A stretch of DNA of 64,000 nucleotides from Companilactobacillus pabuli (GCF_014058425.1 NZ_CP049366.1:2170001-2234000); one strand, 5' to 3'. Positions 8,142-16,251 are shown, numbered from the stretch's first letter. Notes: generated by a model not told the origin, from the letters alone. A program made the numbers and translations.

Positions 8142-9842
8142 TTATGGTGTCAATTTAAATTCATGCCACAATTCAGACGTAGTTTCATGATCATTGAATC
8201 GTTTAGCAGCACCAAAATTTAAAGTCCGTATCTTGGTATTGCCATAGAAACGACTTACTTTTTCACCAAAGCCACCGCTTAAACTAGCCTCTTCCAGAGT
8301 AACTACTAGTTGATGATCTTTTTCCAAGTCGGTCAAAGTCTTTTCGTCCAATTCTGAAACATCTCGTGGGTCAATTACCGTACCGTCAAAGTCAAGCTGT
8401 TGTTGAACTTCTTCAGCTAAAGGCAACAAACTGCCGACACCTAAAATTGCAACCTTCTGTCCCTTATGTAAGACATTCATCTTATGAGCATCAAAATCAG
8501 TTAATGGTGCTGAATGAACGTCATTACTTGGAACTCTGATAGCAACTGGACCATTATTTTGATGCAAAGCGTAATGCATCATAGCTTGCAATTCTTCTTT
8601 AGTCGTTGGAGCTAAATAAGTTAATCCAGGAATATTACTCAACATTGCTAAATCAAAGATTCCTTGATGAGTTGGATCTCCAGCACTGATACTACCTCCA
8701 GAAACCATGATCGTAACTGGCAATTTGTTGATACCTAAATCATGTGACAATTGATCATAAGCTCTTTGTAAAAAGGTCCCCGATTCAAAGGCAATTGGGC
8801 GTAATCCCATCTTAGCTTGACCAGCAGCTAAAGTAATCGACTCTTGTTCAGCAATACCAACATCAAAATAATTCTTAGGATGCTTTCTGCCAAAGCGTTT
8901 CAAATCATACATTCCAGGAATAGCAGCTGTAATAGCCGTGATTGGTGTACCTGCCGTAAACTCTTTTTCAAGTTGATTGTGAATTACATCGGTGTACGTT
9001 TCACCAGTCACTGGGTGCAAAGTTTTTCCAGTAGCTAAATCAAATGGTACGTGCCAGTGAAAAGCTTCTTTATGGTCAACAGCTGGTTGATAACCATGTC
9101 CCTTTTCCGTGTGAACGTGTAAAACGATGGGATGATCGATGTCTTTAATCTCTCTAAATACTTTTAACATCGTTTCAAGGTCGTTACCCTTTTCAACGTA
9201 ACGATAATCAAACCCCATAGCTTTAAAGATATTGTGAGAGCTTTGACCATTTGTTTCGCGCAATTCCTTGAGTCCTTCGTAAAGTCCACCATGATTTTCA
9301 GCAATTGCCATTCCATTATCATTGACTAAGATTATCAAGTTAGATTTCAAAGTTGAAGCAATATTCAATCCTTCTAAAGCTAAGCCACCTGAAAGTGAAC
9401 CATCACCAATGACCGCCATAACGTTACCAGTTTTACCTTCTAAATCTCTGGCACTAGCCATTCCAGTTGCTAGAGCAATCGATGTCGAAGTATGTCCAAT
9501 GTTGAAAAAGTCGTGAGGACTTTCCTCTGGTTCAGTATAGCCACTGACATCATCAAAATGTTTCTTATCAAGCCAAGCTTGCTTTCTACCAGTCAAAATC
9601 TTATGCGTATAGGACTGGTGTGAAACATCCCAGACAACTTTATCGATTGGTGAATTAAAAATTGTATGGAAGGCAATCGTCAATTCCACCACACCTAAGT
9701 TTGGTCCGACGTGTCCCCCAGTTTGACTAACTTTATTTAACAGTACGTAACGTATTTCAGTAGCCAATTGTGTTAGTTGTTCAAGTGATAATGTTTTTAA
9801 ATCAGTTGGTTTATTGATTGTATTTAAAATTGGTGTTTCCAT
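8142..9842 (-). CDS. dxs: 1-deoxy-D-xylulose-5-phosphate synthase (Dxs-type transketolase)
   Basis: Condenses pyruvate and glyceraldehyde-3-phosphate using thiamine diphosphate. From the ATG at 9842 (GAGGAA upstream) it is 566 residues, shorter than the ~620 of typical Dxs. A longer open frame to 9932 lacks a binding site. Seen: GGHVGPNLGVVELT with the conserved His, the thiamine motif GDGSLSGG...NDN, the DVGIAEQES segment with the catalytic Glu, and a C-terminal transketolase domain. After the stop at 8142-8144 the frame continues as QIVTEIKANL then stops, so the last codons appear cut off by a TAA. Lactobacilli normally make isoprenoids by mevalonate, so the product may serve thiamine or pyridoxal synthesis instead (inference). 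Confidence 0.85.
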   Translation of the reverse strand: METPILNTINKPTDLKTLSLEQLTQLATEIRYVLLNKVSQTGGHVGPNLGVVELTIAFHTIFNSPIDKVVWDVSHQSYTHKILTGRKQAWLDKKHFDDVSGYTEPEESPHDFFNIGHTSTSIALATGMASARDLEGKTGNVMAVIGDGSLSGGLALEGLNIASTLKSNLIILVNDNGMAIAENHGGLYEGLKELRETNGQSSHNIFKAMGFDYRYVEKGNDLETMLKVFREIKDIDHPIVLHVHTEKGHGYQPAVDHKEAFHWHVPFDLATGKTLHPVTGETYTDVIHNQLEKEFTAGTPITAITAAIPGMYDLKRFGRKHPKNYFDVGIAEQESITLAAGQAKMGLRPIAFESGTFLQRAYDQLSHDLGINKLPVTIMVSGGSISAGDPTHQGIFDLAMLSNIPGLTYLAPTTKEELQAMMHYALHQNNGPVAIRVPSNDVHSAPLTDFDAHKMNVLHKGQKVAILGVGSLLPLAEEVQQQLDFDGTVIDPRDVSELDEKTLTDLEKDHQLVVTLEEASLSGGFGEKVSRFYGNTKIRTLNFGAAKRFNDHETTSELWHEFKLTP

Positions 9843-9883
9843 TAGTTTCCTCGTTTCTCTAAATATCGATAAATTAATTTTAG

Positions 9884-9905
9884 GACCTAAACCTAACTTT
9901 AGGTC
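9884..9905. promoter_or_regulatory. Inverted repeat between dxs and permease gene
   Basis: Perfect GACCTAAA-6-TTTAGGTC in the divergent intergenic region, about 40 bases upstream of the dxs start; a candidate operator or leader hairpin. No regulator can be named. Confidence 0.4.
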
Positions 9906-9995
9906 AAGAAATAAATCGAAGTTTATTGACAAAATATCTTACCGACAAGTAACCTAGTACAGTTGTGTTAATTTTTTAGGTGGTATTTATGAATT

Positions 9996-11369
9996 ATGAA
10001 AGAAAAATTATTTAAGAAAGCCGACTACAAACAATTCGTAGCTGGCGATGCTCAATTTGAAAAAGTTTTAACGCGTAATAATCTGATTTCCATGGGAATT
10101 GGAGCTATCATCGGAACGGGAATCTTCATTCTACCCGGTATCGTTGCTTATGGAACTGCTGGACCGGGAATTACGATTTCCTTTATTTTGGCCGCGGTCG
10201 TCTGTATTTTGACAGCAATGTGTTTTGCGGAATTATCTTCCACTTTTCCAGTAGCTGGTAGTACTTACTCATATGGCAGTATTATCTTTGGTCAATTCCC
10301 TGGTTGGCTAATCGGTTGGGCTTTATGTTTAGAATATATTTTAGGAGTATCTGCTGTCTCTTCAGGATTTTCAGCTTACTTTGTCAGTCTGTTCAATAGC
10401 TTTGGCATTATCCTTCCCAAAAGCCTTGTTGGACCGTTTGATCCTAGTCACGGTAGTTTTATTAACTTACCAGCAATAATCGTTCTACTCTTGATTTATT
10501 TCCTTTTACGTCGTGGTATTCAAGCCTCAACAAGAATGAATACCGTTATGGTTTTCGTCAAAATTGCCGTTGTCTTAACTTTCATCGGTGTAGGTTTGTT
10601 TTATATTAAGCCAGCTAATTATCACCCCTATTTCCCAATGGGAGGTTTCGGTGTTGTCAAAGGAGCGGCCTTAGTTTTCTTTGCTTATTTGGGATTTGAT
10701 GTCATTCCGTCATCAGCACCGGAAGTCAAAAATCCTCAAAAAAACATCCCTATCAGCATCATGGTTTCATTGGCCGTCTGTGCATTCTTGTACGTTCTTT
10801 TATCCTTTGTTTTGACAGGAATGGTCAATTACAAATCACTAAATTACGCTGACCCCGTGGTATTTGCTTTAAATTATGTCAAATTAGGTAAATTAGCCTT
10901 CTTGATCACTATCGGAGCTTTAGCAGGGATGTTTACTATGATGCTCAACACTGTTTACGGTGGTTCGCGTCTAATTTACGCTTTGGGCCGTGACAAAATG
11001 ATTCCAGAAGCATTCGGTAAAATCGATAAAAAAGCTAAAATGCCCATTTTATCTCTCAATACGATTACTATCTTGGCGGTTTTATTGGGTGGTTTCATAT
11101 CACTTAACGAACTCACTAGTTTAGTTAATATTGGAACTTTAGTTTCCTTCACGTTCGTAGCTTCAGGCATTATCAAATTACGTCATCGTAAAGACGTTCC
11201 TGATAGTGAATTCAAAGTTCCTTTTTATCCTTGGCTACCAATCATTTCAGTTATTCTTTGTGTTTTATTGATGACTCAAGTCAGCATCAATTCTTGGATT
11301 ACCTTTATCGCTTGGTTTGTGATTGGAATAATTGTCTATTTCGCTTACGGATACAAAAAGGTCAATTAA
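9996..11369 (+). CDS. APC-family amino acid permease
   Basis: 457 residues with about 12 membrane helices; the first carries the APC substrate motif GIGAIIGTGIFILPG. The overall pattern (CFAELSSTFPVAGSTYSYGS, AYLGFDVIPSSAPEVKNPQKNIP) fits the CAT/YfnA/BcaP group, which takes up branched-chain, cationic or other amino acids; substrate not determinable. AGGTGG at 9978-9983 is 12 bases from this ATG but only 5 from an out-of-frame ATG at 9989 that opens an 8-codon frame (stop 10013-10015) overlapping the start, so initiation may be coupled or lowered. Divergent from dxs. Confidence 0.88.
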   Translation: MKEKLFKKADYKQFVAGDAQFEKVLTRNNLISMGIGAIIGTGIFILPGIVAYGTAGPGITISFILAAVVCILTAMCFAELSSTFPVAGSTYSYGSIIFGQFPGWLIGWALCLEYILGVSAVSSGFSAYFVSLFNSFGIILPKSLVGPFDPSHGSFINLPAIIVLLLIYFLLRRGIQASTRMNTVMVFVKIAVVLTFIGVGLFYIKPANYHPYFPMGGFGVVKGAALVFFAYLGFDVIPSSAPEVKNPQKNIPISIMVSLAVCAFLYVLLSFVLTGMVNYKSLNYADPVVFALNYVKLGKLAFLITIGALAGMFTMMLNTVYGGSRLIYALGRDKMIPEAFGKIDKKAKMPILSLNTITILAVLLGGFISLNELTSLVNIGTLVSFTFVASGIIKLRHRKDVPDSEFKVPFYPWLPIISVILCVLLMTQVSINSWITFIAWFVIGIIVYFAYGYKKVN

Positions 11370-11446
11370 TTATTGTATCGTTATAACGATTAAATTTATA
11401 AAAAGATTTCACTAATTTGTATTAATTTTATTCTTTCTTTTAGGAT

Positions 11447-11614
11447 TCCGTCCTCCATAGCAAAGAAAATTTGGCTGGAACGTAGTGGGCACGACTTGGA
11501 GCCTTTGCTAAGACCAAAACCGGGCAAAGTCTTCAAGCTCGGCCTTATTCTAAGCAACAAGTTGCTAAGAATAACTTCACTACTGAGCCAATTTTCTTTG
11601 CTATTCCGGACTAA
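11447..11614 (+). ncRNA. Candidate structured RNA core of element copy 1
   Basis: The two ends pair over ~35 bases (TCCTCCATAGCAAAG with CTTTGCTATTCCGGA, AGCCAATTTTC with the opposite arm), enclosing at least two internal hairpins, one around TTCTAAGCAACAAGTTGCTAA. A terminator hairpin with T7 follows at 11651-11714 on this strand, so a plus-strand transcript of ~270 nt is possible. Expression is inferred only. Confidence 0.4.
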
Positions 11615-11650
11615 ATAGTGATTTTCAATTTTTATAGAACCAAACAAATA

Positions 11651-11714
11651 AGCATCTATTCAGATAATGGTAGCCGTTGATCGACTATATCTGAATAGAT
11701 GCTATTTTTTTAAT
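11651..11714 (+). terminator. Terminator hairpin inside element copy 1
   Basis: GCATCTATTCAGATA and TATCTGAATAGATGC pair perfectly, followed by TATTTTTTT. Conserved in copy 2 on the opposite strand. Confidence 0.8.
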
Positions 11715-11790
11715 TTGAATTACTTGAAATAAATAATAAATGTCGTTATTTAGTCGGTAGTGGCAGCTTTGTGGATGCTCAGTACTGAAA

Positions 11791-12141
11791 TTTTACTTAG
11801 CGATTTATAGGTTCTTATCATAGTTTGGTTATATAAAAATGCAGAGAAGTTCCATTTTCAATATATTAGTTGTATGTAAGTTTATTTTTTGAATTAAACA
11901 AAATGAATAATAGAACTAGGATCTAGTCTGGAGCACAAGCCCTGTGATGGCTCAGCCGCCAAATTACTGTTAGTGCTTTAGCACTTACAGTAAGGCCTAG
12001 TTTTGAGATTTTGCGTCTTTGGGGCCATGCAAAAGCTCAAAATAGTGCCGGCAGCGTTCCAGCCAATCACAGGGCTTGTGTGGAAGACGGCAATTAACAC
12101 TAACCAACTTTTAGTAAGAACCGATTTATCGCTTAGTAAAA
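11791..12141. mobile_element. Nested MITE-like element inside copy 1
   Basis: Bounded by 27-bp imperfect inverted repeats (11791-11817 and 12115-12141; 23 of 27 positions match, sharing GGTTCTTA/TAAGAACC ends). The core 11922-12091 has closing arms CACAAGCCCTGTGAT / ATCACAGGGCTTGTG and inner hairpin TACTGTTAGTGC / GCACTTACAGTA. It shares short conserved blocks with the outer element core (CTAGTCTGGA, GGCTCAG, CGTTCCAGCCAA, TGGAAGACGG) but little else. Copy 2 lacks this insert. No protein coding seen. Confidence 0.65.
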
Positions 12142-12253
12142 GTCCAAGCTTGGAGATCTGGAATTAGCTTCAAGTTGTACCCAATACGTTCCAACGTCCA
12201 CAAAGCGGAACGGACGACGACATCTAACGGTAGCCTAACTTAAGAAAGAACCA

Positions 12254-12727
12254 TTATTTAGCAACGGTCTTAATCCATTCATCCAAATCATCAATATCAT
12301 AATTCTCTTGAATTTGCTTCATCATCGTATTTAAAGTAATACTATTCATTGTTGTTTTTAAAGTATTTTCAATATTATCCATTGCTGAACTAACTGCACA
12401 AGGCTCCAGCTTAGGCTTGTCTTTATTTAAAAATTGAACCAGCAAGTGTTGACTAGCAAAAACTTTTTCTCGACCTTCGATAGCCATAAAGACTTTGTAA
12501 AAATCAATTTCATCAAGTGGTATTGCCAAAGAAAAACCACCTAACTTACCAGGAGACGATTTTACTAATCCTTCCTTTACTAGTGATTTAATTGTCTTTT
12601 TCAAATACGAGTGTGATACATGAAGTCGTTCGCTTAGTGCCAAAGAGTTGATATGCTTACCCTTTGGTAGCCGAGATAAGATTAACAAAACATAAATGGA
12701 CTGTTCCCAACCCGATGATATTTTCAC
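12254..12727 (-). CDS. Rrf2-family transcriptional regulator (next to lacAB)
   Basis: 157 residues from a GTG at 12727 with AAGAAGG eight bases upstream, giving MKISSGWEQSIYVLLILSRL, the usual beginning in lactobacilli; longer in-frame starts (12745, 12784) lack a site. N-terminal winged helix-turn-helix (about residues 5-75: LALSERLHVSHSYLKKTIKSL then GLVKSSPGKLGGFSLA wing). Only one Cys remains (EPCAV), so the three-Cys iron-sulfur cluster of IscR/NsrR is absent. Divergent from lacA, with inverted repeats between them that it may bind. Its stop codon lies only 3 bases from the end of repeat element copy 1. Confidence 0.85.
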   Translation of the reverse strand: MKISSGWEQSIYVLLILSRLPKGKHINSLALSERLHVSHSYLKKTIKSLVKEGLVKSSPGKLGGFSLAIPLDEIDFYKVFMAIEGREKVFASQHLLVQFLNKDKPKLEPCAVSSAMDNIENTLKTTMNSITLNTMMKQIQENYDIDDLDEWIKTVAK

Positions 12728-12818
12728 TTGACACACCTTCTTCATAAAACTATTATCGTCATTAGGGATACATGATGTCCCCAAATGATTTGATTAAACA
12801 TTTGTCTTAATTTTATCA

Positions 12819-12872
12819 TCTAACATGTTGATTAGAAAGTGCTTCTGAGGAGACAAATGAACACTTCTAATT
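12819..12872. promoter_or_regulatory. Inverted repeats between rrf2 and lacA
   Basis: A dyad TCTAACATGTTGATTAGA (12819-12836) and a wider inverted pair ATTAGAAAGTG / CACTTCTAAT (12831-12872) lie in the divergent promoter region. Candidate binding sites for the adjacent Rrf2 regulator; assignment is by position only. Confidence 0.45.
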
Positions 12873-12911
12873 CACATACCAATAATAGTTCGTGGAAAAG
12901 AGGAAGTAAAT

Positions 12912-13340
12912 ATGCAAGTAGTTTTAGGTTCTGATAAAGACGGATTTGAACTAAAAGAATTCGTTAAGAATAATTTAACTAAGCAAGGTTACGATGTAAT
13001 CGATCTTACACCTACTCCTGCTAAGGACTTTATTGAATCTTCATTGGCCGTTACTCATAAGGTTCTTGAAAGCGGTATTAAAAAAGCAATTATGTTTGAC
13101 GCTTATGGTGTTGGTAGTACCATGGCTTCCGATAAAGTTAAAGGTATGGTTACAGCCAACGTTGAAGAAGAGCGTACTGGACACATGACAGCTTTACATA
13201 ACGGTGCCAAAGCAATTGCCATTGGTTCTGGAATTGTCGGACCACAATTGGCTTTATCAATTATTAATCGTTACTTAAAGACTGATTATGCTGCTGGTAG
13301 ACACCAAGTACGTCTAAATATGCTTGAGGAGATGATTTAA
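12912..13340 (+). CDS. lacA: Galactose-6-phosphate isomerase subunit LacA
   Basis: 142 residues of the RpiB/LacA/LacB fold. With LacB it isomerises galactose-6-phosphate to tagatose-6-phosphate, the first step after PTS uptake of lactose or galactose. LacA-specific features: [11 protein letters not shown] start, [11 protein letters not shown] in place of the catalytic Cys loop, and [13 protein letters not shown] end. Good site (AGAGGAAG) before the ATG. lacB starts 2 bases after its stop. No lacC, lacD or PTS genes are nearby, unlike classical lac operons. Confidence 0.92.
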   Translation: MQVVLGSDKDGFELKEFVKNNLTKQGYDVIDLTPTPAKDFIESSLAVTHKVLESGIKKAIMFDAYGVGSTMASDKVKGMVTANVEEERTGHMTALHNGAKAIAIGSGIVGPQLALSIINRYLKTDYAAGRHQVRLNMLEEMI

Positions 13341-13342
13341 TT

Positions 13343-13936
13343 ATGGCTACTGATAAATATGACTATGATGAAGATAGAGCTCAACCTGAGTACGTTGATC
13401 CAAAAATTGATAAGCACACTATTGTTGCTTTAGCTAATGACCACATTGTAACTGATTTGAAGATGTTGATTTCTGACCACTTGAAGTCTGAAGGCTATCG
13501 AGTTTTAGATGTCGGAACTTATGATCATACAAGAACTCACTACCCAATTTACGGTAAACGTGCCGCTGATGCTGTAAATGATGGCCGTGCTGACTGTGCT
13601 ATCGTTCTTTGTGGTACTGGTATCGGTATTGGTACTGCTGCAGATAAAAATGACGGTATCCGTGCTGCAATCGTTGGTAATATTGCTCAAGCTGTTTACG
13701 CTAAGGAACAATTGAACGCTAACGTTTTGGCCTTCGCCGGAATTGTTTTAGGACGTGATTTTGTTTTCGATATCGTTGATTATTACTTAAATGCTAAGTA
13801 CAAGCCAGACGATCACAATAAAGATTTGATTGATAGAATCAACAAGATTGCTACACCAAATCCTGATCAAACTGACAACCCTAATTTCTTTGACAGTGAA
13901 AACAAGAAATGGGCTCAAGGCATTTATCACGACTAA
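13343..13936 (+). CDS. lacB: Galactose-6-phosphate isomerase subunit LacB
   Basis: 197 residues; the RpiB-like catalytic subunit partner of LacA. Residues from about 27 match the family: [13 protein letters not shown], the [16 protein letters not shown] segment, [10 protein letters not shown] with the catalytic Cys, and a C-terminal [19 protein letters not shown] block. The first ~25 residues (acidic, Tyr/Asp-rich) extend beyond the usual ~171-residue LacB. GAGGAGATGA, within the end of lacA, supplies the ribosome binding site. Ends at a strong terminator. Confidence 0.92.
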   Translation: MATDKYDYDEDRAQPEYVDPKIDKHTIVALANDHIVTDLKMLISDHLKSEGYRVLDVGTYDHTRTHYPIYGKRAADAVNDGRADCAIVLCGTGIGIGTAADKNDGIRAAIVGNIAQAVYAKEQLNANVLAFAGIVLGRDFVFDIVDYYLNAKYKPDDHNKDLIDRINKIATPNPDQTDNPNFFDSENKKWAQGIYHD

Positions 13937-13963
13937 TTAAAAAATTAATTATATTTGAATTTT

Positions 13964-13999
13964 ACCCTCAAAGTTGCTCTAACTTTGAGGGTATTTTCT
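13964..13999 (+). terminator. lacAB terminator
   Basis: ACCCTCAAAGTT / AACTTTGAGGGT hairpin followed by a T-rich tract. Confidence 0.9.
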
Positions 14000-14081
14000 T
14001 TGTTATTTACTATGCTTAGAATCTTTGCTAGGTTTTCGGCAACTATGAGTTTAATATCAAATTTGAAAAGAGGAGATAACG

Positions 14082-14672
14082 ATGAAATTTGGCAATCATT
14101 TAAAACAAGAACGACTACAACGTAAATTTACTCAAGAAAAAGTAGCACAAGACTTGAACGTTTCTAGACAAACTATTTCTAGTTGGGAAACTGAACACAG
14201 CTATCCCGATATTGGTAGTCTAATTCGTTTGAGTGACTATTACCAAGTCTCATTAGATCAACTTCTCAAGGAGGATATTGGCATGACCGAATATTTAAAA
14301 AAACAAGAGATTTTGAAAAGCATTAGACCCATCATTTGGATTTTGACGGCAATTGATATCATATTCCTAGGTTTTCTCATGTTGAGTCTGTTCGATATTA
14401 TCAAATTAACAGCATTAGTTAGCGTAATTATTTTCATAATGGGACTTTTGAATATTACCGCCATGATTATTCTTGCGCACTTTAGAAATAAGATTGAAAT
14501 AAAAACTGACAACCAATCTAGCCACTTTAAATTATTAATTTTCTTAACAGTCTTATCTTTGATTGCGTCTGTAACATTTTACTTTGTTGGGCAATACAAA
14601 TTCTCTGGTTTTTTCATCGGAATATTTGCTGGTCTTTTAGTAATTATGATAGTGAAAAAATTCAAAAATTAG
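14082..14672 (+). CDS. XRE-family regulator fused to four membrane helices
   Basis: 196 residues. N-terminal Cro/C1 helix-turn-helix (about residues 6-60: LKQERLQRKFTQEKVAQDL, VSRQTISSWETEHSYPDI) followed by four predicted membrane helices (about 82-103, 107-130, 148-168, 172-191). Such HTH-membrane proteins are common in lactobacilli; the trigger and targets are not known here. GAGGAG lies 8 bases before the ATG. Neighbours give no clear functional link. Confidence 0.8.
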   Translation: MKFGNHLKQERLQRKFTQEKVAQDLNVSRQTISSWETEHSYPDIGSLIRLSDYYQVSLDQLLKEDIGMTEYLKKQEILKSIRPIIWILTAIDIIFLGFLMLSLFDIIKLTALVSVIIFIMGLLNITAMIILAHFRNKIEIKTDNQSSHFKLLIFLTVLSLIASVTFYFVGQYKFSGFFIGIFAGLLVIMIVKKFKN

Positions 14673-14676
14673 CAAA

Positions 14677-14726
14677 ATAAATAAGACCTAGATAAAATTT
14701 TAAAATGAATTCTGTCAGTTCTTATT
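14677..14726. terminator. Probable bidirectional terminator between XRE gene and ClC gene
   Basis: AAATAAGA near 14680 pairs with TCTTATTT near 14720, with T-rich sequence on both sides; imperfect inner stem. Confidence 0.5.
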
Positions 14727-14729
14727 TGT

Positions 14730-15923
14730 TTATTTTTGTTGTACAGAAGCAACTTTTTTATCAATTACATATAGTAATCCAGCCACCACTAAGATAATTA
14801 CCCATAGCTGAATCGGAAAGAAAAATATCAAGAAAATTCCGCCAATGATTGGTGAAACCATTTCTGACAAAAATGTCGTAGCTACTACCGCTACAATCAG
14901 CAATTTATCAAAACTTGGTAGCAATTGAGCTACCGCAAAGCCTAAAGTCATTGCCGCAAAAGTTAACGGAAAAATATCTCCTCCACGCCAATTGAAATTT
15001 AAACACCAAGCAAGGAAAATCAATTTTAAAATTGCCATCCCCATCAAAAATAAAACCGTTTTTTGCGACCAGTCACCTACCAATAAATGCAAACTATGTT
15101 GGCCTGAAAACAGTAACTCTGGTTCTAACAATACAATGACTATAATTCCCAAAACTCCTACCGCCACATTCATCGATAAGGACAAAGAAATCTTAGACAT
15201 TCGTTCATTAAAAAAACGATATATCCACTTGCAAACTCGAGCAAAAATCATTCCGAAAATCACCAATACTGGCACAATCCAAATTTGTTTTAGATTCCAA
15301 TTAGTTTGACCCAGCTTTGTCACAAATGATGGTTGATCAGTTTGATGCAATAATAATCCGAAACTAATAACACCATTGAGGGCAAAAATTCCATACAATA
15401 ATTTCTTCTGTCTGACGACTTTAGTAGCCTTGAGGGCTATTTTTTGGTCATATTTTTGTCGATATGCAAAAGGATTAAACAAACGTTTCATGCGTTCACT
15501 AATTTGAAGCTGTTTTAATTCATCATAATGAAAATATAAATACCGTAAATTGTCAGCTTGCCAAATTGATAGCGAAATAATGGCACTTAACAAAGCAGCT
15601 TCCGGTCCAACACCTGCTCCAAAGGTCAAAATAACCAAAGTAATCAATAAATTGACGAAAACATCTTGATAATCAATCGTCTGATTGGCCTTTAATTCTG
15701 CAATTGAATCATGCGCTGTTTTGGGAAGATTCGGCCATCGTTTCAAAAGAAAATACAAAATAAAACCACCAATTACTACCAACAATATTTGTAGTAATTG
15801 ATTGCTTGTCATCCAAACTAATTCTGATAATAAATTTTCAATAATTAAAAACAAAGCTGCAATCACACCGATCACAGCACTCAAAATCAATCCATAACTA
15901 ACTAATGCTATTCTTTTTGTCAT
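14730..15923 (-). CDS. ClC-family chloride channel/antiporter-like protein
   Basis: 397 residues, about 10-11 hydrophobic helices. ClC signatures are recognisable though divergent: GAGVGPEAALLSAI (the GxGxGPE anion-selectivity region) and NWRGGDIFPLTFAAMTLGFAVAQLLP (the GGIFxP region). The insert at about 130-170 is charged and probably cytoplasmic. Whether it is a channel, a Cl-/H+ or a fluoride antiporter cannot be decided. AAAGGCG precedes the ATG. Its leader (15924-16092 on the minus strand) contains a promoter, a possible pseudoknot and a terminator, suggesting RNA-level control. Confidence 0.78.
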   Translation of the reverse strand: MTKRIALVSYGLILSAVIGVIAALFLIIENLLSELVWMTSNQLLQILLVVIGGFILYFLLKRWPNLPKTAHDSIAELKANQTIDYQDVFVNLLITLVILTFGAGVGPEAALLSAIISLSIWQADNLRYLYFHYDELKQLQISERMKRLFNPFAYRQKYDQKIALKATKVVRQKKLLYGIFALNGVISFGLLLHQTDQPSFVTKLGQTNWNLKQIWIVPVLVIFGMIFARVCKWIYRFFNERMSKISLSLSMNVAVGVLGIIVIVLLEPELLFSGQHSLHLLVGDWSQKTVLFLMGMAILKLIFLAWCLNFNWRGGDIFPLTFAAMTLGFAVAQLLPSFDKLLIVAVVATTFLSEMVSPIIGGIFLIFFFPIQLWVIILVVAGLLYVIDKKVASVQQK

Positions 15924-15957
15924 TTGTACGCCTTTTAAAAATTTATAAAATTATAAA

Positions 15958-16092
15958 AAAAACTCCACATAAAATGTGAAGTCTTCGTGATAAGGTGCAT
16001 CGATTTTCCAAACGCTAATGCGCCAACCAAATTCCCTTATCTAGGTTTGGCACCGTCAGTAGTATGACATGTTTTACTAGTACAAGTCAATT
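15958..16092 (-). promoter_or_regulatory. Candidate riboswitch-like leader of the ClC gene
   Basis: Read on the minus strand: TTGACT and CATACT promoter-like hexamers with an 18-base spacer (ending near 16068), then a hairpin GTGCCAAACC (16053-16044) / GGTTGGCGC (16028-16020). Its loop holds GATAAGG (16041-16035), exactly complementary to CCTTATC (15995-15989) downstream, which gives an H-type pseudoknot. A terminator ACTTCACAT / ATGTGGAGT with a T8 tail follows at once (about 15982-15955). This order of promoter, compact fold, terminator and gene is that of a transcriptional riboswitch or attenuator. It does not match the fluoride riboswitch as I know it. Ligand unknown. Confidence 0.45.
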
Positions 16093-16251
16093 GTTTTCTA
16101 AACTACATCTAGTTACCCCTTACCGAAAGAATCGTATCCGTTTTCAAGTTTCAAAAGTCTTAAATTGTGTTGTAGCAAGCTTTTATTGCAATTTGTTCCA
16201 CATGGAACATCTTGTAGTAAAATTCAGTTCTACCCCAAGATATTGAGTCAC
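16093..16251. other. Non-coding interval downstream of the Gfo/Idh/MocA gene
   Basis: AT-rich, with a perfect GTTCCATGTGGAAC palindrome near 16195-16208 and no convincing T-run terminator. No gene seen. Confidence 0.4.

Larger units (their letters stand above)
11431..12250. mobile_element. MITE-like structured element, copy 1 (820 bp, carries a nested element)
   Basis: Matches copy 2 (23243-23663) in reverse orientation. The right end has the terminal repeat CTAACTTAAGAAAGAA (to 12250); the left end TTCTTTCTT (11431-) is degraded. Order on the plus strand: a long imperfect hairpin core (11447-11614; arms around TAGCAAAGAAAATTTGGCTG and CAGTAGTG on the other side), a strong terminator hairpin (11651-11714), and a stem CTTTGTGGATGC (11768-) / GTCCACAAAG (to 12205) whose loop holds an extra ~400 bp, mostly a second element. 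No plausible protein is encoded; open frames here differ between the copies and follow the hairpins. No transposase. Confidence 0.75.

Noticed and set aside
11396-11647. Open frame of 83 codons on the minus strand and its relative at 23434-23646
   Set aside because: Both lie inside the hairpin core of the repeat element, have different ends in the two copies, no clear start site, and their conservation follows base pairing rather than codons.
15955-16092. Fluoride riboswitch before the ClC gene
   Set aside because: Layout is similar, but the conserved GAUGG-type loop and AAAC/UGAUG elements known for crcB-motif RNAs are not visible.
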